From IMG/VR virus record IMGVR_UViG_3300043410_000078, positions 1-36,347 of that record: a DNA stretch of 36,347 nucleotides; one strand, written 5' to 3'. This document shows, piece after piece, positions 1 through 7,411 of the stretch. A program made the position numbers and the translations under genes. Source of the stretch: a virus. Position 1 is the first letter of the stretch. Each line of letters starts with the position of its first letter. The notes under the pieces were generated by a model. That model made no database searches. It saw nothing but the letters and a program-made list of their open reading frames with translations, and had not been told where the DNA came from.

Positions 1-194
1 AACGTCACTTCGACTTCCTTGCCATCAACTTTGACGGTGAAAACCTGTGGTTGTTCGTCTTCCTCTGCTTCATCAGAATCTTCTGACTGTTCCTCTGTCG
101 TTTCGTCACTGGACTCGTCGTCTTGCACGTCCAGTTCTTCATCGGCAGAAGCCGCGACTTCGGACTCCTCGTCCTCAGTCAACTGCGTCTCGTC
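1..194. repeat. Terminal direct repeat, left copy (circular overlap)
   Basis: These 194 bases recur at 36154-36347 with two differences: C at 65 is T in the right copy, and C at 174 is T. The repeat lies inside the scaffold gene, and joining the copies restores one continuous reading frame. It therefore reads best as overlap of a circular or circularly permuted genome, giving a unique length of about 36,153 bp. A physical terminal repeat is less likely because it would cut a structural gene. Confidence 0.93.
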
Positions 195-314
195 AACATC
201 TTGGCTTTGTCCCTCATCGGGAGCCATCATTTGATCGAGTGCGCTGGCTGCATCAGCCACTGACATTGGTCCTGTTGGGACGCTTCCTGACGGATTAGCG
301 ATATTTCCTGACAT
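1..314 (-). CDS. Scaffold protein, N-terminal part (continues at the right end)
   Basis: This is the 5' part of the scaffold gene, starting with ATG at 314 and running off the left edge. A purine-rich ribosome site (AAGGA, then GGAA) precedes it. The encoded stretch is very acidic, with runs of Asp and Glu, and low in complexity, which is typical of the disordered head of podoviral scaffolds. It continues at 36153-35454, for 337 residues in total. The left copy encodes Glu at residue 84 where the right copy encodes Lys. The next gene downstream is the major capsid protein and the upstream gene is a small protein following the portal. That order (portal, small protein, scaffold, capsid) supports the assignment, since scaffolds diverge strongly in sequence. 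Confidence 0.82.
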   Translation of the reverse strand, partial: MSGNIANPSGSVPTGPMSVADAASALDQMMAPDEGQSQDVDETQLTEDEESEVAASADEELDVQDDESSDETTEEQSEDSDEAEEDEQPQVFTVKVDGKEVEVT

Positions 315-325
315 TTCCAAATTCC

Positions 326-589
326 TTAAACAAGTGATTTCTGAGCGCGTTGAATCTCACGTTGAGCGATCTTTCCGTTATCCATGATCTTGTTCATCTG
401 GATACGGAACTGCTCAACTGCTTGAACCATGTGCCACGCACTCTCTCTTTTCACGGTGTCCTCTGGCTTCGTTGTTTTCCAAAGCCAGACAGCATCGTTC
501 TCCATTTGCAGCAAAGCTGCTGAGAAGGCTTCGTCCTGTATCAGACTCTCAGCCTTCTTCCCTTTTCTTACGGTTTCTTCGTTGCTCAC
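326..589 (-). CDS. Small conserved virion-module protein between portal and scaffold
   Basis: Encodes 87 residues from a GTG start that immediately follows the portal TAA. An AAGGAA ribosome site lies in the end of the portal gene, 8 bases upstream. The protein is helical and charged, with no cysteine, no signal peptide and no membrane segment. The middle has an aromatic patch (VWLWK) followed by a Gln/Arg-rich helix. Short proteins occupy this slot in many podoviruses with P22-type portals, and their function is generally unknown. Position suggests a role in head assembly, but that is inference from neighbours only. Confidence 0.75.
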   Translation of the reverse strand: MSNEETVRKGKKAESLIQDEAFSAALLQMENDAVWLWKTTKPEDTVKRESAWHMVQAVEQFRIQMNKIMDNGKIAQREIQRAQKSLV

Positions 590-2872
590 TTATGCCATTC
601 CTTGTGGGTTGATGGGTTGCATAGGCTGCTGGACTTCAGGCTGTGCTTGCTGAACAAATTGTTGAGCAATCGCACCTTGCTGTCTAACAGTCTCGCTGTT
701 CACATTCTGTTCTGCCACGATTTGGGCAGTGCTTATCTGTGTGTTGTACTTTAACTCAAGTTCGTATTGTTTAAGTAGTCGATCTTGAGTTAATTGGTCA
801 CGCCTGAAGTCGTCGTCAAGCAGCATTTGCTGGCGCTTCAATTCCAGTTCAGCCGCCTTCTTCTGGATGTCAGCCTGAATTGACTCAGCCTGAACCTTCG
901 CCAAGATTTCTTCTGGAGATGGCTGTGGCTGCTTTTCAGGAGCCTTCCAATCGTCTGGCAAGTCATTTATGAACGTAGAAGCGTCCTTAAAGCCAGACAA
1001 TTCGACCATCTTGCGCAAAGTACGGACATATTGCTGTGGTGTCACGACAGGGTTATCCAAGCCGTATTGACCAAGGATTGATTCCTGCTTTGCCACGAAT
1101 TGAGCCAATGCAGCCAATTTCTCGTTGGTGTCGCCGTTGCCCAAACCAATGTTCACGGTCACGTCCATTGACGTATCCCAAGCGCGTGGGTCAATCTGCA
1201 CCCACTCGTTGCGCAGACGAATCATCCGAGCCTTGTCTTGGTGTGTCACCGTCAAGAACAAAATCTTCTTAAACAAGGTTTTCATGCCTTCAGCCAACAG
1301 ACGTGAAGTCAATTCAATACGACCTTGGCTGGCGCTGATAGTGGCAGCGACAGCAGCGCGTGTGGAAGACTGCAAAGCGTCAGCGTTCAAGCCCATTGCG
1401 GCTTTGCTCATGCCAGTACGGTCTTCCTTGATGCTATCCACATAGTCCAGCATTGGGAAAGCAGCTTGACCAACAAACGGCTGTGCAAATGTCTGCACCA
1501 TGTTTGGCGCGCGCATACGAATCACAGCGCCTGTCTCGTTGTTCAGTACGTCATCAATGTTGACCTGACCTTCAACGATGGCAGTGCGTGGGTGAATCGA
1601 CTGAGCCAACGAGTCCAGCGTATTACGCAGAATCTCAGACTTGATCTCTTGGATGTCGTGGGTAATGTCAAAGATTGAGCCAGCTTCCAATGGGGAAGTG
1701 TGTGGCTCTGGGTCGCATGGGAACGCCACGAATGGAATGTAAGCTGAAGGCAAGTTACGCTTGACTTCGTAGCTTGGACCCATTGTGCAAATCTTGCGTA
1801 ACTCAGGAATACCGTCACCGTCAAAGTCAACACGGACGTACACCTCGCAGTACAAGACGCGCTGCTCCATTGGGTTTGCGCTTTGCTCAGTGAACTGCTG
1901 GTTGTTCAAGGCATGACGTGCCAAGTTTTCTTCGTTGTCAGCCAAGTCAGAAGAACCAACGTACTCAGTCACTTCATCTTCGTCATAACCAATGGAAATC
2001 AACTCAGCCACAGTTGCCATCTTGCGACGACCAATGATGGGTGAATTCTCAAAATCCAATGCCTGACGCGAAAGAATCAACTCCTCTGGAGCCACGCCAT
2101 TGATACGGATACGACCAGTATTGACTTTGCGACGAATTTCAACGTCATGCAACATTGCTGGTTCAGGCATGATTGGCTGACCAGATGTAGGGTCAACTTG
2201 TGTAGGCATTGCCATCTGTGCAGATTCATCTGGATAAGAGACAACGATCTTGAACTCAATACCGTCTTCTTTCTCTTGCTCCAGCAACTGCAAAGTTGCA
2301 TCGTCAAGACCAGAATATTGCTCAATACGGACTTCTTCGGATTCTTCCCAGACTGCTTCCATGATGCCGCACTTACGCGCCAAAGCATCCTTGAAAGTAG
2401 CGTATGCAGTCATAAATCCGTTGTTGTCAGCCGTGAACACATAGTTGGCATAGTCAGTGGCTTGCTGTGCGTTCTTCACGTCCTCTGGACCGCGTGGAAC
2501 AAACTCAACGACATTCTCAGTGCTGAAGAAGACACGCATCAATGAAGGCATCATTGCCGAGATGGTGTCGCGTGTCTCCATAGCCACGACTTGCGAACGA
2601 CCTTCTTCTTCGTTGCCGAAGGGGTCTCCACGGTAATAGCGTGTCGCCATCGCACGAATAGGCGACAAGTCTGAGTCAATGTAGGAAACAGCGTCAGTGA
2701 TCTCTTGACCAATCAAAGCCTCAAGTTCTTCATCATCCATTGGCTGATGTTCTTCTTCTTCGGCTTTGACTTCTTCAGGGTCTTTCGACTCCATCAAGTC
2801 TTCAATCTTCTTCTTTGCCTTGTTCAGCAAAGCACTTTGCGTCTCAGACTCAAACTCGTATGGAACTTTCAT
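590..2872 (-). CDS. Portal protein (P22-type)
   Basis: Encodes 760 residues, the usual size for P22-like portals. The portal forms the dodecameric ring at the special vertex, binds the terminase during packaging and later holds the tail. The N-terminus is acidic (residues 20-50). The region with IDSDLSPIRAMATRYYRGDPFG leads into the conserved core, where MPSLMRVFF is characteristic of this family. The C-terminal 120 residues are Gln-rich and predicted helical, fitting the extended barrel of P22 portals. The start ATG overlaps the methyltransferase stop (ATGA) and follows an AAAGGG ribosome site. The large terminase lies upstream and scaffold/capsid downstream, the normal order of a head module. 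Confidence 0.93.
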   Translation of the reverse strand: MKVPYEFESETQSALLNKAKKKIEDLMESKDPEEVKAEEEEHQPMDDEELEALIGQEITDAVSYIDSDLSPIRAMATRYYRGDPFGNEEEGRSQVVAMETRDTISAMMPSLMRVFFSTENVVEFVPRGPEDVKNAQQATDYANYVFTADNNGFMTAYATFKDALARKCGIMEAVWEESEEVRIEQYSGLDDATLQLLEQEKEDGIEFKIVVSYPDESAQMAMPTQVDPTSGQPIMPEPAMLHDVEIRRKVNTGRIRINGVAPEELILSRQALDFENSPIIGRRKMATVAELISIGYDEDEVTEYVGSSDLADNEENLARHALNNQQFTEQSANPMEQRVLYCEVYVRVDFDGDGIPELRKICTMGPSYEVKRNLPSAYIPFVAFPCDPEPHTSPLEAGSIFDITHDIQEIKSEILRNTLDSLAQSIHPRTAIVEGQVNIDDVLNNETGAVIRMRAPNMVQTFAQPFVGQAAFPMLDYVDSIKEDRTGMSKAAMGLNADALQSSTRAAVAATISASQGRIELTSRLLAEGMKTLFKKILFLTVTHQDKARMIRLRNEWVQIDPRAWDTSMDVTVNIGLGNGDTNEKLAALAQFVAKQESILGQYGLDNPVVTPQQYVRTLRKMVELSGFKDASTFINDLPDDWKAPEKQPQPSPEEILAKVQAESIQADIQKKAAELELKRQQMLLDDDFRRDQLTQDRLLKQYELELKYNTQISTAQIVAEQNVNSETVRQQGAIAQQFVQQAQPEVQQPMQPINPQGMA

Positions 2873-3402
2873 TTCTTGCCCTTTTGCAATATGACGTACA
2901 TGGAGTCCACCGCCCGTGGAGTCCTCAAAATCTCATCTTGTGGCAATTTTAGACTTTCCCCGACCTTTGAGAGCGTGAACTCCAGATGCTTAACAAAGAA
3001 ACGGTCTTCCCAACCTAGATACCAATGCCAATCTGTGTAATACAGCCATGACTTCTCATTGAAGGCACGAACGTGAGTTGGGTCTTGCCAAGCACCATAC
3101 GACAAGTCGTAAGGCACATGAATACGCATCTCGCCACCATCCTTCAACAAATCCTTGCAATTGGTCATCGCCTTGACCAAATCAGGGACGTGTTCAAGGA
3201 TGTCGTTTGCCAATATAACGTCAAACATCTCACGCTTTACGCGGAAGTCGCCTTTGCGAGTTACCAGTAATTCACCCCAATGAACGTCCTGAATGTCAAG
3301 ACACCAATCAGATTTGATTCGACGCTGGATGTCTGCGTTGATGCAGTCCTCACGCCAATCTTTACCTGAACCTAGATTAAGAACCAAAGAACTGTTCGAC
3401 AT
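2869..3402 (-). CDS. SAM-dependent methyltransferase (class I fold)
   Basis: The probable start is the ATG at 3402, giving 177 residues. The frame stays open to 3555, but that part lies wholly inside the upstream glycosyltransferase gene and looks like a shadow. Motif I is LVLNLGSGKDW (residues 6-16), the glycine-rich SAM loop. An acidic residue follows in INADIQ, and FDVILANDILEHVPD is the post-motif region typical of Methyltransf_11-like enzymes. The substrate is unknown. The gene overlaps the glycosyltransferase by 26 bases and the portal by 4, so the three are probably co-translated. Pairing with a glycosyltransferase suggests action on a sugar or glycan, but DNA or protein substrates cannot be excluded. 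Confidence 0.8.
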   Translation of the reverse strand: MSNSSLVLNLGSGKDWREDCINADIQRRIKSDWCLDIQDVHWGELLVTRKGDFRVKREMFDVILANDILEHVPDLVKAMTNCKDLLKDGGEMRIHVPYDLSYGAWQDPTHVRAFNEKSWLYYTDWHWYLGWEDRFFVKHLEFTLSKVGESLKLPQDEILRTPRAVDSMYVILQKGKK

Positions 3403-4075
3403 ACTGTGGACGGTTTTGCTCAATCCACGGACGTGCTTGAGCGTTGAGTTTCTCCACGTCAGAGCCAACTGTCTGGCTTCCAACGTGGTGGACATAAGAA
3501 GTTGAGACGTAATGTGAGTACCCTTTGGCTGACATATCCAAGCAGGAAACATCATCCGAATACCAGTTCAATGGTCCAAAACGACCATGATTCCAAGCAT
3601 CACGCGAGACATACGCGAAGATTGGAGCAATCACATCAGTTGGGAAAATGTAGTCTTCAGACGCAAACCGATTCATGTAAATCGGGTCTGACTCTCGGTT
3701 GAACCGAATGTTCTGTGGACAGCGCACCGAGTCGCTACGCGCAGCAACCCAACCAACTGATGGCTCCAATGAACGAATCGTGTCCACGTCATCCAGCAAT
3801 TTGGAATAACTGGTGGGGGTCAGTACAACATCGTCATTGCAGACGATACAAGCTGTGTGGTACTTCAAAGCATCGTCAATGATGTCGTTGTAGTCCTCAC
3901 CAAAGTTACGCGCCTCGCCCACCATGATGCGGACATTGGACAAGTTCTCCATCTTGCTAATTACGGACTCTGGACCGCGAAGATAGACAAACGCTTCTGG
4001 CGCGTATTGCTTAATGCTTTCTAACAGTACAGGCAACCCCTTGCCGTGTACTGTGGAGATGCAAATCGGAATCAC
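3377..4075 (-). CDS. Glycosyltransferase (GT-A / family 2-like)
   Basis: Encodes 232 residues. The start is GTG at 4075, overlapping the previous stop as GTGA, which suggests translational coupling. The N-terminus (PICISTVHGKGLPVLLESI) resembles the nucleotide-binding beginning of GT-A enzymes. CIVCNDDVVLTP around residues 76-87 supplies a DXD-like acidic pair for metal and UDP/GDP-sugar binding. No membrane segment is seen, so it is probably cytosolic. It lies between terminase-linked genes and the portal, next to a methyltransferase. The acceptor could be a virion protein, modified DNA or a host glycan. Nothing in the sequence decides this. Confidence 0.78.
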   Translation of the reverse strand: MIPICISTVHGKGLPVLLESIKQYAPEAFVYLRGPESVISKMENLSNVRIMVGEARNFGEDYNDIIDDALKYHTACIVCNDDVVLTPTSYSKLLDDVDTIRSLEPSVGWVAARSDSVRCPQNIRFNRESDPIYMNRFASEDYIFPTDVIAPIFAYVSRDAWNHGRFGPLNWYSDDVSCLDMSAKGYSHYVSTSYVHHVGSQTVGSDVEKLNAQARPWIEQNRPQYVEQFFGS

Positions 4076-4242
4076 TTTTTCTTTTTCATTGGTTTAGATT
4101 TACCAGCTTCGCTCATTGCAATTGCAATGGCTTGCTTTGGATTGCGAACTTCTGGACCTTTCTTGGAACCAGAGTGCAATTTGCCAGCTTTGTATTCGCC
4201 CATGACCTTGGCGATTTTCTTTGCTGCTGCTGCGACTTTCAT
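4072..4242 (-). CDS. DUF6496-like small basic protein
   Basis: Encodes 56 residues from ATG with a good ribosome site (AAGGGG, 6 bases upstream). It is Lys-rich throughout and ends in four lysines. The pattern with MGEYKAGKLHSGSKKG followed by NPKQAIAIAMSEAGKSK matches the small phage family known as DUF6496. The function is unknown. Such a short basic protein could bind nucleic acid. It sits between the PGDYG-type gene and the glycosyltransferase, and its stop overlaps the latter's GTG start. Confidence 0.8.
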   Translation of the reverse strand: MKVAAAAKKIAKVMGEYKAGKLHSGSKKGPEVRNPKQAIAIAMSEAGKSKPMKKKK

Positions 4243-4276
4243 GCGTTACCCCTTCAAAGTTAATGGAATGACTGCA

Positions 4277-4528
4277 TTATGCAGCTTCATACGTCATTTG
4301 GAAGATGTCTGGCTTACAAGGGTAGAACTCTCCTTTTACACCCTGAATAATCCAATCATCAATATTTGCCGTATGGTCACCCTCAAGCGTATTAATTGTT
4401 AAATACCAATGACGCTTTGCCATTGCTCTATTTCCAATCTTCGCACTACACCAATAAGCAACATCCAATATTGATTCTGTAGTTAATTGACGAGCCTCAA
4501 TTACAACTGGCTTCTTACGAAATTTCAT
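4277..4528 (-). CDS. PGDYG-type small phage protein
   Basis: Encodes 83 residues. The ATG at 4528 is chosen because AAGGAAA lies just upstream and because the family begins MK(F/Y)RKKPVVIEA, exactly as here; the open frame further upstream overlaps the terminase end. The second conserved block is DWIIQGVKGEFYPCKPDIF near the C-terminus. Proteins of this kind are very common in phages and have no established function. The gene follows the large terminase by 11 bases in the same direction. Confidence 0.85.
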   Translation of the reverse strand: MKFRKKPVVIEARQLTTESILDVAYWCSAKIGNRAMAKRHWYLTINTLEGDHTANIDDWIIQGVKGEFYPCKPDIFQMTYEAA

Positions 4529-4539
4529 ACTTTTTCCTT

Positions 4540-6033
4540 TTATGCAACCCGAGACACGTTCCTGCGCAGTGGCTTTGACCACTGTTGCGAAGTATTCGCA
4601 CCAAACATCCCAATGGCTGCATCAGATGCGAACGTCAAAACAAAGCTGTCAGCCTTGTCAGGTGACTTCAGACCGCGCTTACGGATGTCATCCTTGGACT
4701 CAATCTGAATCTTTCCATTGGACGTGAAGAAATAACGCACTGTAGCCAACTCAGCTACAAGTTCTTCATCCAAAGGAATTCGACAATCTCGCGCCTCGAA
4801 CCACGCTTTAGTCTTGTACCAAAGTTCGGCGCGTAAGTTTTTGTAAGTCGTACCCATTGCAGGGGACTCTGACACGTTGATGCCGCGGACAGGCAAACCC
4901 AACTCACGCAGTCGGTCAACCACGCCAGCGCCCAAGCCAATCGAGTCCACCAAGATTTCATGGGGACGCTGACTAGGAGTCAACGCTTCCCACTCAGCGA
5001 CAACAGCGCCAGTGAGTTGCATTAAGTCCAAGTTCTTCCATGTCTTCGTGGGTTCAATCAGAGCATTACCCTGACGCTTTGACAAGGCAGAACGGTCACC
5101 ACCAAAACGTGCAACGTCCAAACCCCATATCAACTTGGCGTGTTGAGAAGTCTCAACATCACGATGTTTAGCCAACTCAAGCAATTCCATTGGAATGATC
5201 GTGTCGTCGTCACTTCTTGGGAATTCACCAAGGACGCGAATCCGATAAGCGTTGGATTCCTCGCCATACCGAGCCTTCATCTCCTCAACGTAGGCTTCTG
5301 ATACCCGTGGAGAGTCCACGCATGACACCTTCATCGTCACCCAATCATTGGCAAGACGGTTGTGCGTGTCGTAAAAGAAGCCAGAAGAACGGACAGGGTT
5401 ACCAAGCAGGATGGTCACAGCGTTGTGTCCAGACATAGAGCCAGCAGCAGCTTCAAATACCTGTTCAGGAATACCAGACGCTTCGTCACCAATAAGCATG
5501 ACGTTCTCAGAGTGGACACCCTGCAACGCTTCAGGCTGCTCGGCTCGGCTTGTCCTTGCGGATACGAAGGCTTCAGTCTGTGCTTCTTTGACCTCGATAC
5601 GGTCCTGCTTGACTTCAAGCATATCGCGAAGTGTCTGCGGTAACTCCTTGACCCAACGCTTTAATTCCGCGAAAAGAGCGTCATACAACTGGCTGGACGT
5701 GGGGGCTGTCACCACCACCTTGACGGGGTAACGTAAAAGCAAATACCAGATGATTGCCCAACTTGCTCCTGTTGACTTTCCGACTCCATGACCAGATCGG
5801 ACAGAGATTCGTCGCTCACCTTTGGCGATGTGGTTGAGCATCGTCTCTTGCCACGGGTCAGGGGAAGTGTTCAAGACTTCCTTGACAAACAACACAGGGT
5901 TGTTCTTGTATCTTGCCGTGAAAGCAATGAATGGGTTGTTCTTGATCTTCTCGTCTAGCTTCTTGGCAGCGTTGTCCACCAACTCTTGTGTATCAACGTG
6001 CAGTTTCTTTTTTGGTGTTGATTCTTTAGTCAT
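4540..6033 (-). CDS. terL: Terminase large subunit
   Basis: Encodes 497 residues, full length for the family. It is the ATP-driven motor and nuclease that cuts concatemers and fills the procapsid. Residues 81-88 (GHGVGKST) are the Walker A loop. VMLIGDE (178-184) is Walker B with its catalytic Glu, and TILLGNP (208-213) fits the coupling motif. The RNase H-like nuclease domain has acidic residues in GLDVARFGGD (Asp306), ILVDSIGLGAG (Asp363) and SPDKADSF (Asp459/Asp462). The ATG start at 6033 lies just after a 21-base repeat containing a dyad. The small subunit is encoded upstream at 6977-7411. Confidence 0.96.
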   Translation of the reverse strand: MTKESTPKKKLHVDTQELVDNAAKKLDEKIKNNPFIAFTARYKNNPVLFVKEVLNTSPDPWQETMLNHIAKGERRISVRSGHGVGKSTGASWAIIWYLLLRYPVKVVVTAPTSSQLYDALFAELKRWVKELPQTLRDMLEVKQDRIEVKEAQTEAFVSARTSRAEQPEALQGVHSENVMLIGDEASGIPEQVFEAAAGSMSGHNAVTILLGNPVRSSGFFYDTHNRLANDWVTMKVSCVDSPRVSEAYVEEMKARYGEESNAYRIRVLGEFPRSDDDTIIPMELLELAKHRDVETSQHAKLIWGLDVARFGGDRSALSKRQGNALIEPTKTWKNLDLMQLTGAVVAEWEALTPSQRPHEILVDSIGLGAGVVDRLRELGLPVRGINVSESPAMGTTYKNLRAELWYKTKAWFEARDCRIPLDEELVAELATVRYFFTSNGKIQIESKDDIRKRGLKSPDKADSFVLTFASDAAIGMFGANTSQQWSKPLRRNVSRVA

Positions 6034-6035
6034 GC

Positions 6036-6056
6036 TGGCATTGTGCCATCAAAGAA
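6036..6056. repeat. 21-base direct repeat with internal dyad, copy 1 (before terL)
   Basis: An identical 21-base sequence occurs here and at 6480-6500. It contains the inverted repeat TGGCA-TTG-TGCCA. This copy ends three bases from the terL start codon, so it covers the ribosome-binding region. A bound protein or RNA hairpin here could affect terL translation. It could also be a terminase recognition site. Confidence 0.8.
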
Positions 6057-6060
6057 AGAA

Positions 6061-6450
6061 TTAGTCAGCCATGACGTAATCTTTGCGCTCCCACGCTTTG
6101 CAAGTACGCAGGTTGTGGCAAATGAACTCAAACTTATGGCAATAGCCACGACCACCACCATCAGCATCAAAGCGATCTTGAGGGATTGACTCCATCTCTG
6201 CCAACATCTCAGGAGTATTGTCAAAGTATTCGCAGTTGGCGCATAGCTGTCGGCGAGCTTGAGATGGTGGAACTTTCCACTCTTTAGCGATGGCGCTCCA
6301 GTAAACAGCGTTTGTTCCGCTGGTCTTATCAGGACCAAGCATCTGAGTTCTCACCAAGGTGTCACGCATCTTGGCGTTGGTAGTAGCCGTCAAACCATTG
6401 ATGTCAGCCTCTTTAGGCTCGCCACTCATCTCAATATCTAGGAGTCCCAT
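6061..6450 (-). CDS. Conserved cysteine-containing phage protein next to terminase
   Basis: Encodes 129 residues from ATG, with AAAGG 5 bases upstream. Residues 19-66 carry the pattern NGLTATTNAKMRDTL and YWSAIAKEWKVPPSQA. The C-terminal half has five cysteines in the arrangement CxxC, then GYCHKFEFIC and CKAWE, suggesting a metal or Fe-S site. Similar proteins sit beside terminase genes in other podoviruses, but I know of no proven function. The gene is bracketed by the two 21-base repeats at 6036-6056 and 6480-6500. Confidence 0.8.
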   Translation of the reverse strand: MGLLDIEMSGEPKEADINGLTATTNAKMRDTLVRTQMLGPDKTSGTNAVYWSAIAKEWKVPPSQARRQLCANCEYFDNTPEMLAEMESIPQDRFDADGGGRGYCHKFEFICHNLRTCKAWERKDYVMAD

Positions 6451-6479
6451 AAAAACCTTTCAGCGGAACAAAAACGCAT

Positions 6480-6500
6480 TGGCATTGTGCCATCAAAGAA
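6480..6500. repeat. 21-base direct repeat with internal dyad, copy 2
   Basis: Exact copy of 6036-6056, placed 30 bases upstream of the start of the 129-residue gene. It contains TGGCA-TTG-TGCCA. Two copies flanking one gene in a compact genome suggest a protein-binding site or mobility of that gene. Confidence 0.8.
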
Positions 6501-6542
6501 TGTAATGGGTTGTTGTGTCTTGTGTCCAAGCACTACTAAGAA

Positions 6543-6558
6543 TTGGTATCTATACCAA
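6543..6558. promoter_or_regulatory. Perfect palindrome, operator-like
   Basis: TTGGTATctATACCAA has 7-base arms and a 2-base centre, the form expected of a site bound by a dimeric protein. It lies in the noncoding region upstream of the terminase-linked genes. The binding partner is unknown. Confidence 0.5.
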
Positions 6559-6901
6559 CACGGATGAGGATTACCACACGGATGCCAGTTTGCAACCTGC
6601 CGCGCCTCGCTCAACGAGCAATCCTCATGCGTCTTGATGTAGCGGTCAAGTGTAATCGTTTTTTAGATTTTTTAAAAAATTTTTTGGACGGTTGCTTTAA
6701 TAACAGGGGGATGGGGGTGTGGTTGTTAAAATTTTTTTTTGGATATGTGTCGGCTTGCATCTGTAGCAGCGCCCCGCCCACCACCCAACCACGGGGGGCT
6801 AAATCTGGATTCTGTGGCACGATTCTCGCTTTGCATTGCAATCTGAATACTTTTGCACTCAGCTACTTTATACAACGTCCATTATGTAAAGTTATTTTTC
6901 A

Positions 6902-6967
6902 GTTATGCACAGGTCATACATACGTTTTGTTGCTTTGCTGCAACAAATCGCGTGACCTGTGGATAAC
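6902..6967. promoter_or_regulatory. Nested inverted repeat with two DnaA-box matches (candidate origin element)
   Basis: GTTATGCACAGGTCA at 6902-6916 pairs with the complement of 6953-6967, with one mismatch in 15. Each arm carries a DnaA-box match: TTATGCACA at 6903-6911 and TTATCCACA on the other strand at 6958-6966. Between them TTTGTTGC and GCAACAAA form a second stem. An AT-rich tract lies about 220 bases to the left. This arrangement fits host DnaA-assisted initiation. Confidence 0.55.
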
Positions 6968-6976
6968 TTGAACAAC

Positions 6977-7411
6977 TTACGTCAGTTTGTCTGTGGGTAA
7001 CTCAGCCTCGATGAACTCCCCATGTCGCAGCGCATCGAGCCGCAAATTAGCCAGATTGACCGTAACGCTCGGCATTTTGTTCTGCGCATACGCTGCTGGA
7101 TTCCATCTTTCAGCCACCCACTGCCGCGTTTGGACGCGTAAACGAGCCTTATTTACTTCACTTATGTCTGTTTCGTCAGCAATTTCTATCGTTTCCGACA
7201 CCAAATGGTCAGCCGCTCGTGCGCGCGCGTGCGTGAGGAAGGATTCCTGTTCTGGCTTGTCCAGCCATTCATGCAACGCTCGCTTGCTAACGCCAAGCTG
7301 CATACAGATGCGAGCCTCGGACATACCAGCTTCGAACATTGTTCTGAGTTGATCTTTCGGCAATGTGTCCAACAAAGCCATGTCGTGATGCTTCTTTTTA
7401 TTTCCAGCCAT
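6977..7411 (-). CDS. terS: Terminase small subunit
   Basis: Encodes 144 residues. The N-terminal half has a helix-turn-helix (FEAGMSEARICMQLGVSKRALHEWL, about residues 27-51) of the kind found in Sf6-like small terminases. A helical middle section (RARAADHLVSETIEIADE) fits the oligomerisation core, and a short C-terminal tail could touch the large subunit. The protein binds the packaging site and loads TerL. ATG at 7411 follows a GGAGAG ribosome site. The noncoding region with palindromes and DnaA boxes begins just after the stop, and terL follows one gene later. Confidence 0.87.
   Translation of the reverse strand: MAGNKKKHHDMALLDTLPKDQLRTMFEAGMSEARICMQLGVSKRALHEWLDKPEQESFLTHARARAADHLVSETIEIADETDISEVNKARLRVQTRQWVAERWNPAAYAQNKMPSVTVNLANLRLDALRHGEFIEAELPTDKLT

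Larger units (their letters stand above)
6451..6976. other. 526-base noncoding region, candidate replication origin or packaging site
   Basis: No convincing gene is seen on either strand. From left to right it holds the second 21-base dyad repeat (6480-6500), a perfect palindrome TTGGTATctATACCAA (6543-6558), a 9-base inverted repeat (6564-6572 with 6620-6628), and an AT tract with the perfect 14-base palindrome ATTTTTTAAAAAAT (6667-6680). G- and C-rich runs follow (6706-6720 and 6771-6798). Last is a nested inverted repeat with two DnaA-box matches (6902-6967). On the minus strand TTAACA, 18 bases, TGTTAT is a weak promoter candidate. Its position between the two terminase genes also fits a packaging site. 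Confidence 0.6.

Noticed and set aside
1-194. Physical direct terminal repeat
   Set aside because: It lies inside the scaffold gene, which becomes intact only when the two copies are merged, and the copies differ at two sites. Assembly overlap of a circular or permuted genome is simpler.
2869-3555. Methyltransferase start at 3555 (228 residues)
   Set aside because: The extra 51 residues overlap the glycosyltransferase frame and show no family pattern; the ATG at 3402 directly precedes the first strand of the SAM fold.
6540-6640. tRNA gene
   Set aside because: There are stems, but no T-loop consensus, no acceptor stem with suitable spacing, and no anticodon arm on either strand.
6700-6800. 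G-quadruplex or rho-independent terminator
   Set aside because: G-runs and C-runs are present, but too few evenly spaced G-runs for a quadruplex, and the stem has no following T-run.
6611-6841. 76-codon open frame on the minus strand in the noncoding region
   Set aside because: It has poly-Lys and low-complexity sequence made by the AT tract, no ribosome site and no recognisable pattern.
6543-6971. 142-codon open frame on the plus strand
   Set aside because: It runs against both neighbouring genes, has mixed Cys/Phe composition without a domain, no ribosome site, and crosses palindromes, AT tracts and DnaA boxes.
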